NCBI RefSeq assembly: GCF_023238625.1
Contig: NZ_CP096670.1
Span: forward strand, 1,477,501-1,541,500
Reading direction: 5' to 3'
Source of the DNA: Agarivorans sp. TSD2052
GTDB lineage: Bacteria; Pseudomonadota; Gammaproteobacteria; Enterobacterales; Celerinatantimonadaceae
DNA length: 64,000 bases
A model generated the notes under the pieces. The model saw only the letters and a list, made by a program, of their open reading frames with translations. It did not search any database and was not told the origin of the DNA. The position numbers and the translations under genes were made by a program. Positions 9,634 to 17,906 of this stretch are shown here, piece by piece; the stretch's first letter is position 1, and each line of letters starts with the position of its first letter.

Positions 9634-10149
9634 TTATGCGCCATAATCGTATTTTTTTCCGCATCGCATCACATGATTCATTTGGTTGCTCATACATAGG
9701 TAGAATTTTTTCACGGGGCCAGTGGCGCTTAAGCATTCTTGGGTCGAAATTTGATTCTTTGCCCCGCTGATTGCAACCTTGGCCTGGTCATAATCAGCTT
9801 GGCTTAAGTAGCCATCTTGTAGGTTCTTAAGGCTGACCGCTTGCATCGAGCTTAATTGGTCTTTGCTATTTACCACTGCGGCGGAGCAGTCAAGTTGTTG
9901 TGCATCACCGTGGTCGGTGAGTACAGCTTGCTGGAGACTTTCGGCAAACTCTTGTACTTCTTTACTCGCTTGTCGCTTGGGAGACACACTGATGTCTATA
10001 TCCTGATATTTATCATGTGCGGGGCGCTGCGAGCTAAAGTGAGTGGTTCCATTTTCATCTACCCACTTATAAACTTGCGCATTGCTTGTCATTGTGGCCA
10101 TGAGAGTGATAGTTAAACTGAAGAGTTTTAAGATGTTAGTTAAGCTCAT
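9634..10149 (-). CDS. DUF4124-domain exported protein
   Basis: An exported protein of about 171 residues. I place the start at the second ATG (MSLTNILKLF) because AAGG then lies six bases upstream. The signal peptide ends near SNAQ and is followed directly by a DUF4124 motif (VYKWVDENGTTHFSSQRP). The C-terminal half has four cysteines. DUF4124 proteins are periplasmic or cell-surface and have no assigned activity. It is a single gene. Confidence 0.8.
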   Translation of the reverse strand: MSLTNILKLFSLTITLMATMTSNAQVYKWVDENGTTHFSSQRPAHDKYQDIDISVSPKRQASKEVQEFAESLQQAVLTDHGDAQQLDCSAAVVNSKDQLSSMQAVSLKNLQDGYLSQADYDQAKVAISGAKNQISTQECLSATGPVKKFYLCMSNQMNHVMRCGKKYDYGA

Positions 10150-10391
10150 TATCATCCTTAATATTGAGTTTTCTCTTATAATGTTGAAGCATTATATCGG
10201 CATTTAGTTTTGCTTTCTCAGTTAGTTTTAATATTTCTTAGTTTATTTGGCGCGGGTCACTTTGGTGCTGATGAAACAGCCTTTCATTGTAAACTGCGAT
10301 CTACATCTTCTATCAGCCTAGGAAATTCGATCTGTTTCACACCATGTTTAATAGATGGCTACCATAATCAGCAAACATTGATCATTTCTTG

Positions 10392-10886
10392 ATGAAAAAC
10401 ACATTGAACTCTTTCACTACTGCCCAAGGTTTAACTTTGCGACAAGCAAAAAACACGGATTATGACGATATTAGTGAAATATGGTTATCGGCTAGCTTAC
10501 GAGCTCATGATTTTTTGCCTGGAAAATATTGGTGGGAGCGACAAGAGGCTTTACAGCGCTTATATCAGTTTAAATCTGAAGTATGGGTAGCTGAAGTATC
10601 AAAACAAATTTGCGGCTTTCTAGCCTTAGTCGACCATAAACTGATCGCGCTATTTGTAGCGCCTAACTGGCAAAGAAGGGGCATTGGTTCGCAATTATTA
10701 GAGTTGGCAAAAAGTTTACGATCTCGCTTAGAATTACATTTGTTTGCCGATAATTCAGAGGCATTTAGTTTCTACTTGCGTCATCGCTTCGAAGTCCTTT
10801 GGAAGCGCCCAGAGCGTTACACCGGGTATCCTTTGGTACATATGGGCTTCGATCCTTACCCCAGTAAGCAATTGATACACCAGTAA
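10392..10886 (+). CDS. GNAT-family N-acetyltransferase
   Basis: A 164-residue acetyl-CoA-dependent N-acetyltransferase. The acetyl-CoA-binding signature is visible as VAPNWQRRGIGSQLLELA (about residues 96-113), with beta-strand ALFV before it. The N-terminal part (LRQAKNTDYDDISEIWL) resembles the YjaB group. The ATG at 10392 follows a TTG and no strong ribosome site is seen. The substrate is unknown. It is convergent with galU, separated by a shared hairpin. Confidence 0.85.
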   Translation: MKNTLNSFTTAQGLTLRQAKNTDYDDISEIWLSASLRAHDFLPGKYWWERQEALQRLYQFKSEVWVAEVSKQICGFLALVDHKLIALFVAPNWQRRGIGSQLLELAKSLRSRLELHLFADNSEAFSFYLRHRFEVLWKRPERYTGYPLVHMGFDPYPSKQLIHQ

Positions 10887-10905
10887 TACTTATCACTGGC
10901 GTATC
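10874..10905. terminator. Hairpin between convergent genes
   Basis: An 11-bp inverted repeat with one mismatch (GATACACCAGT / ACTGGCGTATC) overlaps the end of the acetyltransferase gene and precedes the end of galU. It could serve both strands. No clear T tract follows on either side, so it may be a transcript-end stabiliser rather than an intrinsic terminator. Confidence 0.5.
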
Positions 10906-10915
10906 GATGTAAGCG

Positions 10916-11746
10916 CTATTTGCCGTATAAGTTTTCAAAACAGTAATTGGTGGCGTCAACAAATCCTTCTACACTGCCGCAATCAAAACGTTTACCTTTA
11001 AATTTATAGGCCATGACACAACCGTTTTGAGCTTGGGTCAGTAAGGCATCGGTTAATTGTATTTCGCCATTTTTGCCCGGAGGGGTATCACGTAATAAGC
11101 TGAAAATATCTGGGGTCAGAATATAGCGGCCAATCACTGCTAAGTTAGAAGGCTCCTCTCCTAGCGGCGGTTTTTCAACCATCGACGTCACTCGAAATAG
11201 ATCGTCACGTAAGGCTTCGCCTTCTATCACGCCATATTTGTGGGCTTCTTCTCTAGGGACTTCCATCACCGCAATGATTGAACAGCGAAACTGTTCATAA
11301 AGTTTTGCCATTTGTGCCAGTACGCCGCCATCATCACCAAAACATAAGTCGTCAGCTAACACAACGCCAAAGGGTTCTTGGCCAATGAGTGTTTCACCAC
11401 ACAGAACTGCGTGGCCTAGTCCCATCATTTTTTTCTGTCGAGTGTAAGTACAATTTACATTATCGACTAGGTGGCGAATTTCTTTTAGATACTCCTCTTT
11501 GCTGGTGCCGGCTATTTCATTTTCGAGTTCATAGCTAATGTCGAAGTGATCAGCAATAGCGCGTTTTCCGCGACCGGTAATAAAGGCCATATCGCTCATG
11601 TCGGCAGCAACCGCTTCTTCAACCCCATATTGAACCAGAGGCTTATTTACAATCGGTAACATCTCTTTCGGCATCGATTTAGTGGCAGGTAAAAACCGCG
11701 TACCGTAACCCGCTACAGGAAATAGACATTTTTTAATCATGGTCAT
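10916..11746 (-). CDS. galU: UTP-glucose-1-phosphate uridylyltransferase GalU
   Basis: Makes UDP-glucose from UTP and glucose-1-phosphate in the cytoplasm. The nucleotide-binding signature is GYGTRFLPATKSMPKEMLP, and other blocks are GLGHAVLC, ADDLC and VEKP. The start at 11746 (MTMIKKCLFP) gives 276 residues and has AAGGAG five bases upstream; the 29 extra residues of the longer frame are not GalU-like. A near-perfect sigma-54-type promoter lies about 60 bases upstream. With the glucosylglycerate genes nearby, it could supply their sugar nucleotide. Confidence 0.96.
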   Translation of the reverse strand: MTMIKKCLFPVAGYGTRFLPATKSMPKEMLPIVNKPLVQYGVEEAVAADMSDMAFITGRGKRAIADHFDISYELENEIAGTSKEEYLKEIRHLVDNVNCTYTRQKKMMGLGHAVLCGETLIGQEPFGVVLADDLCFGDDGGVLAQMAKLYEQFRCSIIAVMEVPREEAHKYGVIEGEALRDDLFRVTSMVEKPPLGEEPSNLAVIGRYILTPDIFSLLRDTPPGKNGEIQLTDALLTQAQNGCVMAYKFKGKRFDCGSVEGFVDATNYCFENLYGK

Positions 11747-11809
11747 ACAAACTCCTTGGTACAGCTCTTTGCTGTGAGGTTGATTTGATATTAATACTAT
11801 ATTTAGTAC

Positions 11810-11825
11810 AGCAAGAGCAGTGCCA
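11810..11825 (-). promoter_or_regulatory. Sigma-54-type promoter for galU
   Basis: On the minus strand the sequence reads TGGCAC-TGCTC-TTGCT, matching the sigma-54 consensus TGGCAC-N5-TTGCW at every conserved position, with the -24 GG and -12 GC dinucleotides correctly spaced. The predicted transcript start, near 11799, leaves a leader of about 53 bases before the galU ATG. Confidence 0.75.
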
Positions 11826-11914
11826 GTACTCAACGTGAAGCATGTTAAGTAATTGTATTTGTTGGTTTAATTGTTATTGTCTCGATTGTTTGTCGATAGT
11901 GCTGTTGATATTTT

Positions 11915-11931
11915 TGCACCGTGTTGGTGCG
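11915..11931. promoter_or_regulatory. NtrC-like enhancer site between galU and ggaP
   Basis: The palindrome TGCACCGTGTTGGTGCG resembles the NtrC consensus (TGCACCA-N3-TGGTGCA). It lies about 115-125 bases upstream of the predicted galU start and about 200 upstream of the predicted ggaP start, normal enhancer distances for both. It is flanked by AT-rich DNA. The remainder of this 400-base divergent region shows no gene. Confidence 0.65.
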
Positions 11932-12097
11932 CCGCCGGGGCTTGAACTATACCAATGCATCAAAAATGAACATAACGATTTGAAAAATGACTCAATAAAT
12001 AAGCAATAAAACAACCGCTGTTTCTACTAAGTATTTAAATGTATATTTTACAATTGCTTAGCGTGTATTTTTTAAAATAGGTCGTTTACCTGAGGGT

Positions 12098-12112
12098 TGG
12101 CACGTTACTTGG
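12098..12112 (+). promoter_or_regulatory. Sigma-54-type promoter for the GH13_18 phosphorylase gene
   Basis: The sequence TGGCAC-GTTAC-TTGG matches the sigma-54 -24/-12 pattern, with GG instead of GC at -12. The predicted start near 12124 leaves a leader of about 33 bases with AAGGG before the ATG at 12157. Confidence 0.65.
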
Positions 12113-12156
12113 AATCTTTTTGCCTAACAGTATTAGCTGATTGTTAAGGGCCGTGT

Positions 12157-13872
12157 ATGCAGCAACTCGAACACCTGTTAAAACAAATTTTTGAACCCTC
12201 GTTAATTGAACCACTGAGTAAGCAGATATTCTCAAAAGTTGAAGCCGCCCAAGCTGGTTTTCCTCGTTACCAAGCGTGGTCTGAAAAAGACGTTATTCTC
12301 ATTACCTATGGGGATAGCGTATTAAGTGGTGGTTTACCACCCTTACAAAGTTTGCATCAGTTTTTGCGGGAGTATTTAACCGGATTGATTAGCTCGGTTC
12401 ATATACTGCCTTTTTTCCCGTTTAGTTCTGATGACGGTTTCTCGGTAATTGACTATAACCAAGTCAATTACAACTTGGGCGACTGGAAAGACATTGAGCA
12501 GCTGAACCAAGATTTTGAGTTAATGTTTGATTTGGTCATGAATCATTGCTCGAGACAAAGTTTATGGTTTAACGATTTTGTAAACGGTTCAGGTGAAGGT
12601 AAAGACTACTTTATAGAGTCAGATCCTAAGCTTGATTACAGCGCAGTGACACGACCTCGAACCAGCCCTCTGATCGTCGATGTTTATACACGAGAAGGGA
12701 TAAAACATGTATGGGCGACCTTTAGTGATGATCAAATAGACCTCGATTTTTCTAATCCCAAAGTGCTATTGGCTTTTGTCGACATTTTTATCTTCTATCT
12801 GCAACAAGGCGCGCGCTTTGTGCGTTTAGACGCGGTAGCGTTTGTTTGGAAAGTTCTGGGCAGCAATTGTATTCACTTACCTCAAACGCATGCAGTAGTG
12901 AAACTGCTACGCTGGGTCATGGAGCAGTTGGATCCGAATTTAGTGTTGATTACTGAAACTAACGTGCCCCATCAGGAAAACATTAGTTACTTTGGCGATG
13001 GTGATGAAGCCCACTTAGTCTACCAGTTTGCCTTGCCACCGCTGTTGCTGCACGCCTTAAACCGAGGTAATGGCCACTACTTAACCGCTTGGGCTCGTGA
13101 TTTAGTCGCGTTGCCAAAAGGGTGTAACTACTTCAATTTTGTCGCCTCTCATGACGGCATCGGGGTGAGAGCAGTAGAGCAGATTATTCCTAAGCACGAA
13201 ATTGCCGATTTAGGCGAATCAGTTCATAACTTTGGTGGGTTTGTTAGCATGAAGTCTAACGGTGACGGTACCCAAAACCCCTATGAGCTCAATATCTCTT
13301 TATTTGATGCGCTGCAAGGTACCCGAACTGGATCAGATCAGTGGCAAGTAGAGCGCTTTTTGTGTAGTCAAAAGCTGTTACTGAGCTTGCAAGGCATCCC
13401 TGGCATTTATATTCACAGCTTAACGGCTACCGCTAACGATCAGTCTTTAGTAGAACAAACCGGTCGCACGCGTTCTATCAATCGCCACCGTTGGCAAAGA
13501 GAGGAATTTGAAACGCTATTGGCTCAAGAGCATAGCCCGCAAGCACAAGTCTTTCAGCGCTATCGTGCCTTGTTAGCATTACGTAAAACCATCACGGCCT
13601 TTCACCCTGAGTCAGCTCAGCGGGTTTACGATTGCGGCGATGCGGTATTTGTGATGCAGCGAGGCGATGCGCCAAGAGACAGTGATATTGATAAATTTCA
13701 CTCGGTATTAGCGGTATTCAACCTGACTAAATACCCTCAACAATTGGAGCACTTAGCTCAGCTACCAAAGGCTTTTTTGGAACAATGTGACGACTTGCTG
13801 AGCGAAGAGAACGTCAGCTTAGCAGATTACAAATTGAAACCTTATCAAGTGTTGTGGTTAGCGCCGAAATAA
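12157..13872 (+). CDS. ggaP: GH13_18 glycoside phosphorylase, probable glucosylglycerate phosphorylase
   Basis: A cytoplasmic sucrose-phosphorylase-like enzyme of 571 residues. The GH13 catalytic triad is in place: nucleophile D225 in RLDAVAF, acid/base E267 in ITETNVPH and transition-state stabiliser D333 in SHDGIG. Subfamily 18 members split sucrose, sucrose phosphate, glucosylglycerol or glucosylglycerate with phosphate, releasing glucose-1-phosphate. I favour glucosylglycerate because the next genes make that compound; sequence alone does not exclude sucrose. It is preceded by a sigma-54-type promoter and divergent from galU. Confidence 0.8.
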   Translation: MQQLEHLLKQIFEPSLIEPLSKQIFSKVEAAQAGFPRYQAWSEKDVILITYGDSVLSGGLPPLQSLHQFLREYLTGLISSVHILPFFPFSSDDGFSVIDYNQVNYNLGDWKDIEQLNQDFELMFDLVMNHCSRQSLWFNDFVNGSGEGKDYFIESDPKLDYSAVTRPRTSPLIVDVYTREGIKHVWATFSDDQIDLDFSNPKVLLAFVDIFIFYLQQGARFVRLDAVAFVWKVLGSNCIHLPQTHAVVKLLRWVMEQLDPNLVLITETNVPHQENISYFGDGDEAHLVYQFALPPLLLHALNRGNGHYLTAWARDLVALPKGCNYFNFVASHDGIGVRAVEQIIPKHEIADLGESVHNFGGFVSMKSNGDGTQNPYELNISLFDALQGTRTGSDQWQVERFLCSQKLLLSLQGIPGIYIHSLTATANDQSLVEQTGRTRSINRHRWQREEFETLLAQEHSPQAQVFQRYRALLALRKTITAFHPESAQRVYDCGDAVFVMQRGDAPRDSDIDKFHSVLAVFNLTKYPQQLEHLAQLPKAFLEQCDDLLSEENVSLADYKLKPYQVLWLAPK

Positions 13873-13886
13873 AGCTTATTGGCTGT

Positions 13887-14609
13887 TTAAGCAAAGCTTG
13901 GATGACTAAATAAATTGAGTTTATTAAATACCGTTTCAAGGTATTTGTTAGATTCAAATTGAATGCCGACACGTACCTTATTATTGGCGCAGCGTTGTTG
14001 GCTTTTAACTTGTCCGTTTAACAATATTGGTTTGTCGGGGTTAAGCGGAAAACGAAGGAGTAGTTGTACAAATACCAATGATGATTTGTGTTGGCCTTGC
14101 GGGGCTGCTAATTCAACCCGACACCCATCTTCAGATAAATCGAGTACCACCCCTTCCAAACGATCACTTGGATCGATGGATGCAGTGTCGCTAGGCGCTT
14201 GTTGTTCCGTTAGCAATACCGGTAAATGGGTGTTTATTCGGTTTTTTTTACGTAAACGAATGAATTCAATTTGCTCAGGGTATTGAGTAAACAGCATAAT
14301 TTGTGGTTTTTTATTTAAGGTGATTATTTGTGATTTAAAGGCAACACATAATCCAGACTCACCTTCAATGATCATTCTTACCACACAGCTTTTACCTTCA
14401 AATAAGCGGTCTTGATACTGATGATATACCTGCTTTGGTAGTGAAAATGCAAAATATCCACCTTCCTCATAGCCCACCAATTTGGCTTTTAGACGTAGCT
14501 TGTCACCAGCAGATAGCTGAATGTCTACCATTACGCCTGGGCTTAGCTTGGTAAGTGTACTGACAATTAATGCTCTGTCGTTGCTTATTTGATGTTTACT
14601 CAATACCAA
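13887..14609 (-). CDS. PilZ-domain c-di-GMP receptor, YcgR-like layout
   Basis: A 240-residue cytoplasmic protein with a YcgR-type N-terminal barrel (about 20-110) and a C-terminal PilZ domain. Both c-di-GMP-binding motifs are intact: RxxxR at R120-R124 (RKKNR) and DxSxxG at D157-G162 (DLSEDG). It therefore probably binds c-di-GMP and may act on motility or exopolysaccharide output. It is convergent with the phosphorylase gene and separated from gpgS upstream by a terminator, so it is probably an independent unit. Confidence 0.87.
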   Translation of the reverse strand: MVLSKHQISNDRALIVSTLTKLSPGVMVDIQLSAGDKLRLKAKLVGYEEGGYFAFSLPKQVYHQYQDRLFEGKSCVVRMIIEGESGLCVAFKSQIITLNKKPQIMLFTQYPEQIEFIRLRKKNRINTHLPVLLTEQQAPSDTASIDPSDRLEGVVLDLSEDGCRVELAAPQGQHKSSLVFVQLLLRFPLNPDKPILLNGQVKSQQRCANNKVRVGIQFESNKYLETVFNKLNLFSHPSFA

Positions 14610-14711
14610 TCACCCCTAATATCCTGAGTCGTTATGTTATTGGTATGAAGTATGAATGAGTGAGTTGATCTAAAATTGACTTTTCACGAACGGCTGGTGT
14701 TTGTTAGCAAC

Positions 14712-14742
14712 AAAAAAGTGCTCGGCAGGCTGGCTGCCGAGC
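14712..14742 (-). terminator. Intrinsic terminator of the gpgP-gpgS operon
   Basis: A perfect 9-bp GC-rich stem (GCTCGGCAG / CTGCCGAGC, 5-nt loop) is followed on the minus strand by AC and six T residues, 20 bases past the gpgS stop. Confidence 0.9.
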
Positions 14743-14763
14743 GAAAGGATTATTCAGAAAAGT

Positions 14764-15975
14764 CTAGCAATTATCCGCTTCTACAGCTTCGTACAAACGC
14801 TCTAAGAAATCAGGAGCGGCACTTTGTACGCGGTTCCAACTTGGAATAAACGGTGTCGCTGAAGGGTTCTCTAAGAAAGTATCCCCAGCTGACATAACGG
14901 CTTTGGCAAAAAGTTCTACAGCATCTTCTTCGGCGTGTCGGTCTAAGGTGAGGCCGTTGATTAAGGCATCACTGTGGTAGTTTTCAATAAAATCTAATGC
15001 TATGCGGTAGTAGGTGGCTTTTAATGAGCGCAGTTTACCGGGGCTGAAGGTATGGCCTTGTGTCGCCAGTTTTCTAATAATAGCCTTACTAATATCGGTG
15101 GCCATCTTGGCTAAACCAGCATCCAAGTTATCTAAGCTTAAATCTTGGTGTTTGTGGTCATATACATCAGCAATGTCTACCTGACATATTCGGTTGGTAG
15201 AGTGATTTCGGTAAATTTCTGATAGTACGCCAATTTCAAGACCCCAATCTGATGGGATCCTTAAGTCATTCAATACATCTGATTGCATTGAAAATTCACC
15301 CGCGAGTGAATAGCGAAAGCTGTCTAAATACTCTAAGTAGTCATCGTAGCCTTCGATCTTTTTCAAGGCTTTTAACAAGGGCGTGACCAATAAACGGGCC
15401 ACTCTGCCATTGAGTTTCCCATCGGCATGGCGGGCATAAAATCCTTTACAGAATTCATAGTTAAACAAGGGGTTGGCCACTGGGTACATTAGGCGCGCTA
15501 ACATACTGCGGTCGTAAGTAATAATGTCGCAGTCGTGCAGGCCAATGGCTTTACTTTTACCAGAGGCTAACGCGTAACCAAAGCAATACCAAACATTACG
15601 GCCTTTACCCGCTTCTTTTGGGGCTAGATTATGCTCGGCAAGTTGCGCGTCTAGCGCTCTTAAGCGTGGACCGTCATTCCACAAAATTCGCACGTGCTGC
15701 GGTAAATCAGCAAAGTACTCTTTAGCATAATCAAACTGCTCTTTGGTGGCCGCATCAAGGCCAATAATGATTTCGTTAAGATAAGGAACCTTGGCCAGTT
15801 CTTTTACAATTTTCGCCAAAGCGGGACGTTCTAGTTCAGAGAATAAGGAGGGGAGCACTAAACTCATAGGTCTAACTTTAGAGAAAGCAATGAGCTCTTG
15901 CTCTAATTCTTCTAGTGGACGGTCTGTAAGGTTATGTAAGGTGGTAACAATGCCGTTTTGATAAAAGTCAGCCAT
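14764..15975 (-). CDS. gpgS: Glucosyl-3-phosphoglycerate synthase (GT81-like)
   Basis: Transfers glucose from an NDP-glucose to 3-phosphoglycerate, the first step of glucosylglycerate synthesis. The protein is 403 residues from MADFYQNG; this start has GGAG seven bases upstream and begins 2 bases after the phosphatase stop, so translation is probably coupled. The GT-A fold is indicated by VLPSLFSELERPAL near the N-terminus and a metal/nucleotide-binding DCD in GLHDCDIITYD (about 145-155). SDWGLEIGVLSE matches the acceptor/metal region of the family. Family identity is recalled, not searched. Confidence 0.88.
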   Translation of the reverse strand: MADFYQNGIVTTLHNLTDRPLEELEQELIAFSKVRPMSLVLPSLFSELERPALAKIVKELAKVPYLNEIIIGLDAATKEQFDYAKEYFADLPQHVRILWNDGPRLRALDAQLAEHNLAPKEAGKGRNVWYCFGYALASGKSKAIGLHDCDIITYDRSMLARLMYPVANPLFNYEFCKGFYARHADGKLNGRVARLLVTPLLKALKKIEGYDDYLEYLDSFRYSLAGEFSMQSDVLNDLRIPSDWGLEIGVLSEIYRNHSTNRICQVDIADVYDHKHQDLSLDNLDAGLAKMATDISKAIIRKLATQGHTFSPGKLRSLKATYYRIALDFIENYHSDALINGLTLDRHAEEDAVELFAKAVMSAGDTFLENPSATPFIPSWNRVQSAAPDFLERLYEAVEADNC

Positions 15976-15977
15976 GG

Positions 15978-16859
15978 TTATGCTCCGTTTAGAAAAGATT
16001 GTAAAACTTGTTGAACTACTTGGTTCCAGCCGTGCGGGCCAGAGTGAGGTGCTAAAGTGCAATGTGGGTGGTCGATAAATAGCGCAGCAGAATGCTTACG
16101 TGGGATCACCACCGAGACATCAGCTTTTTCAAGCATTGTTCTATCATTGTCACTATCACCTAAAGCCAGATTAATGAAGTCATGTTGAAAGTTGCTTTGA
16201 TAAACTTGGTTTAGCCACATCATTGCATCTGCTTTGTCAAAGCGCGCTTTGATATGAAGAAAACGCCCTCCTTGAACAACCTCGAGGTTATGGTCCTCAA
16301 GTTTTTTAATAAAAATGCTTAGATTTTCTTGGCTATCGTTCCAAACTACTGGCTCGGAGGCCATCCGTTGTTTTGCTAATTGGGCATCGTATTTTGCTAA
16401 ACCTGTGTGGAGTTGCACTTCCTCTACGTTCATGTCATTGAAGCCTTGAAAGCGAAAATGATGCTTTTGGCGAAGTACACTTAGGTATTGGCATATATCA
16501 GGGTAGCTGGGGCCAAATATTTTTATCTTCCAATGTCGTTTGCCAACAGAAAGCGAATCCATACCTTCTATGAGCAATGGGCTATTGAGTGGGATACAAA
16601 TAGCTGAGCCATTTTCAACCGCAAATGGCTGTTCCATTGACAGTTTTTTCTGTATCTCTAACACTTCCATAAAGGTTTTGCTGGTATTGAAGATAACCGG
16701 GATATCCAGCAATTTGAGTTGGTTTAAGCTTGGTAAGGCAGCCTCTAGGCTATAAGAGTCGTGGTCGAGCAAGGTCCCGTCTAAATCAGTAAACACCAGC
16801 AAGTTACTGGATGTAATATGCAATTCGGCTGGCGAAAGTTGCTTGGCTATATGTTGCAT
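15978..16859 (-). CDS. gpgP: Glucosyl/mannosyl-3-phosphoglycerate phosphatase (HAD-IIB, YedP-like)
   Basis: Removes the phosphate from glucosyl-3-phosphoglycerate to give glucosylglycerate. The 293-residue HAD protein has motif I DLDGTLLD (25-32), motif II NTSKT and motif IV LGDSDND. VENGSAICIP is typical of the mannosyl-3-phosphoglycerate phosphatase/YedP group. Pairing with a GpgS-like gene points to the glucosyl substrate. The ATG has AAGGA upstream. A sigma-54-type promoter and distant NtrC-like sites lie in the upstream region shared with phoB. Confidence 0.87.
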   Translation of the reverse strand: MQHIAKQLSPAELHITSSNLLVFTDLDGTLLDHDSYSLEAALPSLNQLKLLDIPVIFNTSKTFMEVLEIQKKLSMEQPFAVENGSAICIPLNSPLLIEGMDSLSVGKRHWKIKIFGPSYPDICQYLSVLRQKHHFRFQGFNDMNVEEVQLHTGLAKYDAQLAKQRMASEPVVWNDSQENLSIFIKKLEDHNLEVVQGGRFLHIKARFDKADAMMWLNQVYQSNFQHDFINLALGDSDNDRTMLEKADVSVVIPRKHSAALFIDHPHCTLAPHSGPHGWNQVVQQVLQSFLNGA

Positions 16860-16899
16860 GAGATTCCTTAATACTCTTTGACGAGTTTATATTTGGAGA

Positions 16900-16915
16900 A
16901 GCACGAGCAATGCCA
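16900..16915 (-). promoter_or_regulatory. Sigma-54-type promoter for gpgP-gpgS
   Basis: On the minus strand the sequence reads TGGCAT-TGCTC-GTGCT. The -24 GG and -12 GC are correctly spaced, and the middle pentamer is identical to that of the galU promoter. The predicted start near 16889 leaves a leader of about 30 bases with AAGGA before the ATG. Confidence 0.65.
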
Positions 16916-17026
16916 CAATTGCTAAGGTGATACTTGCTATAGATGTAAAGTTATTATTTATTAGTGCCTTACGCTTAGTTTTAAAATTATAAATAAAGTT
17001 TTGTTAGTGCTAACTTCGATTAATGT

Positions 17027-17081
17027 TGAGCCTTATTGGTGCAAATGAGCGGGTTCTTTAAAATGCGCACCACTATGGTGC
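17027..17081. promoter_or_regulatory. Two NtrC-like sites upstream of gpgP-gpgS
   Basis: Site one (17067-17081) is the perfect interrupted palindrome GCACCA-CTA-TGGTGC, very close to the strong NtrC sites of enteric glnA. Site two (17027-17043) has one perfect half (TATTGGTGCA) and one degenerate half. They lie about 140-190 bases upstream of the predicted sigma-54 start of gpgP. They are also upstream of phoB on the other strand. Confidence 0.65.
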
Positions 17082-17142
17082 TTTGTCGTAATGTGGTAAT
17101 TTGCTGGCTATATTTAGCTAAGTGTTTGATTTACACTCTGCC

Positions 17143-17160
17143 TTGTCATAAATCTGTCAT
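17143..17160 (+). promoter_or_regulatory. Pho box upstream of phoB
   Basis: Direct repeats TTGTCAT-AAAT-CTGTCAT, 11 bases apart, match the PhoB consensus (CTGTCAT repeats with 4-bp AT spacers). The box lies about 48 bases before the phoB ATG and fits autoregulation. Confidence 0.87.
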
Positions 17161-17207
17161 TAATACGTCGCATAATTGCCACAGTTTCTTAGATTGAGAT
17201 AAACGGA

Positions 17208-17900
17208 ATGCCTAGGAAGATCCTTGTAGTAGAAGATGAAGCGCCCATTCGTGAGATGTTGTGCTTTGTATTAGAGCAGCATGGCTATGAACCTATTGAA
17301 GCCGCTGACTATGATCAAGCTATTGAAAAACTCACTGAACCCTACCCAGAATTAGCCTTATTAGACTGGATGTTACCCGGTGGTAGTGGTATTTCGATTA
17401 TTAAGCATATGCGTCGCCACGACCTTACCCGCCAAATACCGGTGATTATGCTTACCGCTAAAGGTGAAGAAGAAGATAAAGTTCAAGGCCTAGAAGCAGG
17501 AGCGGATGATTACTTAACCAAGCCGTTTTCTCCTAAGGAATTGATGGCCCGCGTTAAAGCGGTGATACGTCGAATTTCGCCAACCTCATTAGAAGAAACC
17601 ATCGAGGTTCAGGGCTTGCGTTTAGATCCGGTATCTCATCGTGTTAGTGTTGAAAATGAACCCTTGGATATGGGGCCGACAGAGTTTAAGCTGTTACACT
17701 TCTTTATGACTCACCCTGAGCGTGTTTATAGCCGAGAGCAGCTACTAAATAACGTATGGGGTACTAACGTGTATGTAGAAGATCGTACTGTTGATGTTCA
17801 TATTCGTCGTTTACGCAAGGCCATCGGCCATCAAGGATATGATCGACTCATTCAAACAGTACGTGGTTCTGGCTACCGTTTTTCAACTAGAGCGAAGTAA
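17208..17900 (+). CDS. phoB: Phosphate-regulon response regulator PhoB
   Basis: Response regulator, 230 residues, that activates phosphate-starvation genes when phosphorylated by PhoR. The receiver domain has the acidic pair in VVEDEAP, phospho-acceptor Asp in [11 protein letters not shown] and the Lys in [11 protein letters not shown] winged-helix output domain follows, with [25 protein letters not shown] and [14 protein letters not shown] as in E. coli PhoB. A Pho box precedes it, and phoR starts 6 bases after its stop. Confidence 0.97.
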   Translation: MPRKILVVEDEAPIREMLCFVLEQHGYEPIEAADYDQAIEKLTEPYPELALLDWMLPGGSGISIIKHMRRHDLTRQIPVIMLTAKGEEEDKVQGLEAGADDYLTKPFSPKELMARVKAVIRRISPTSLEETIEVQGLRLDPVSHRVSVENEPLDMGPTEFKLLHFFMTHPERVYSREQLLNNVWGTNVYVEDRTVDVHIRRLRKAIGHQGYDRLIQTVRGSGYRFSTRAK

Positions 17901-17906
17901 ATACGG

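Noticed and set aside
10210-10392. 60-residue plus-strand frame before the acetyltransferase gene
   Set aside because: It overlaps the promoter region of two genes and lacks a ribosome site or family resemblance. The real start downstream fits the GNAT fold.
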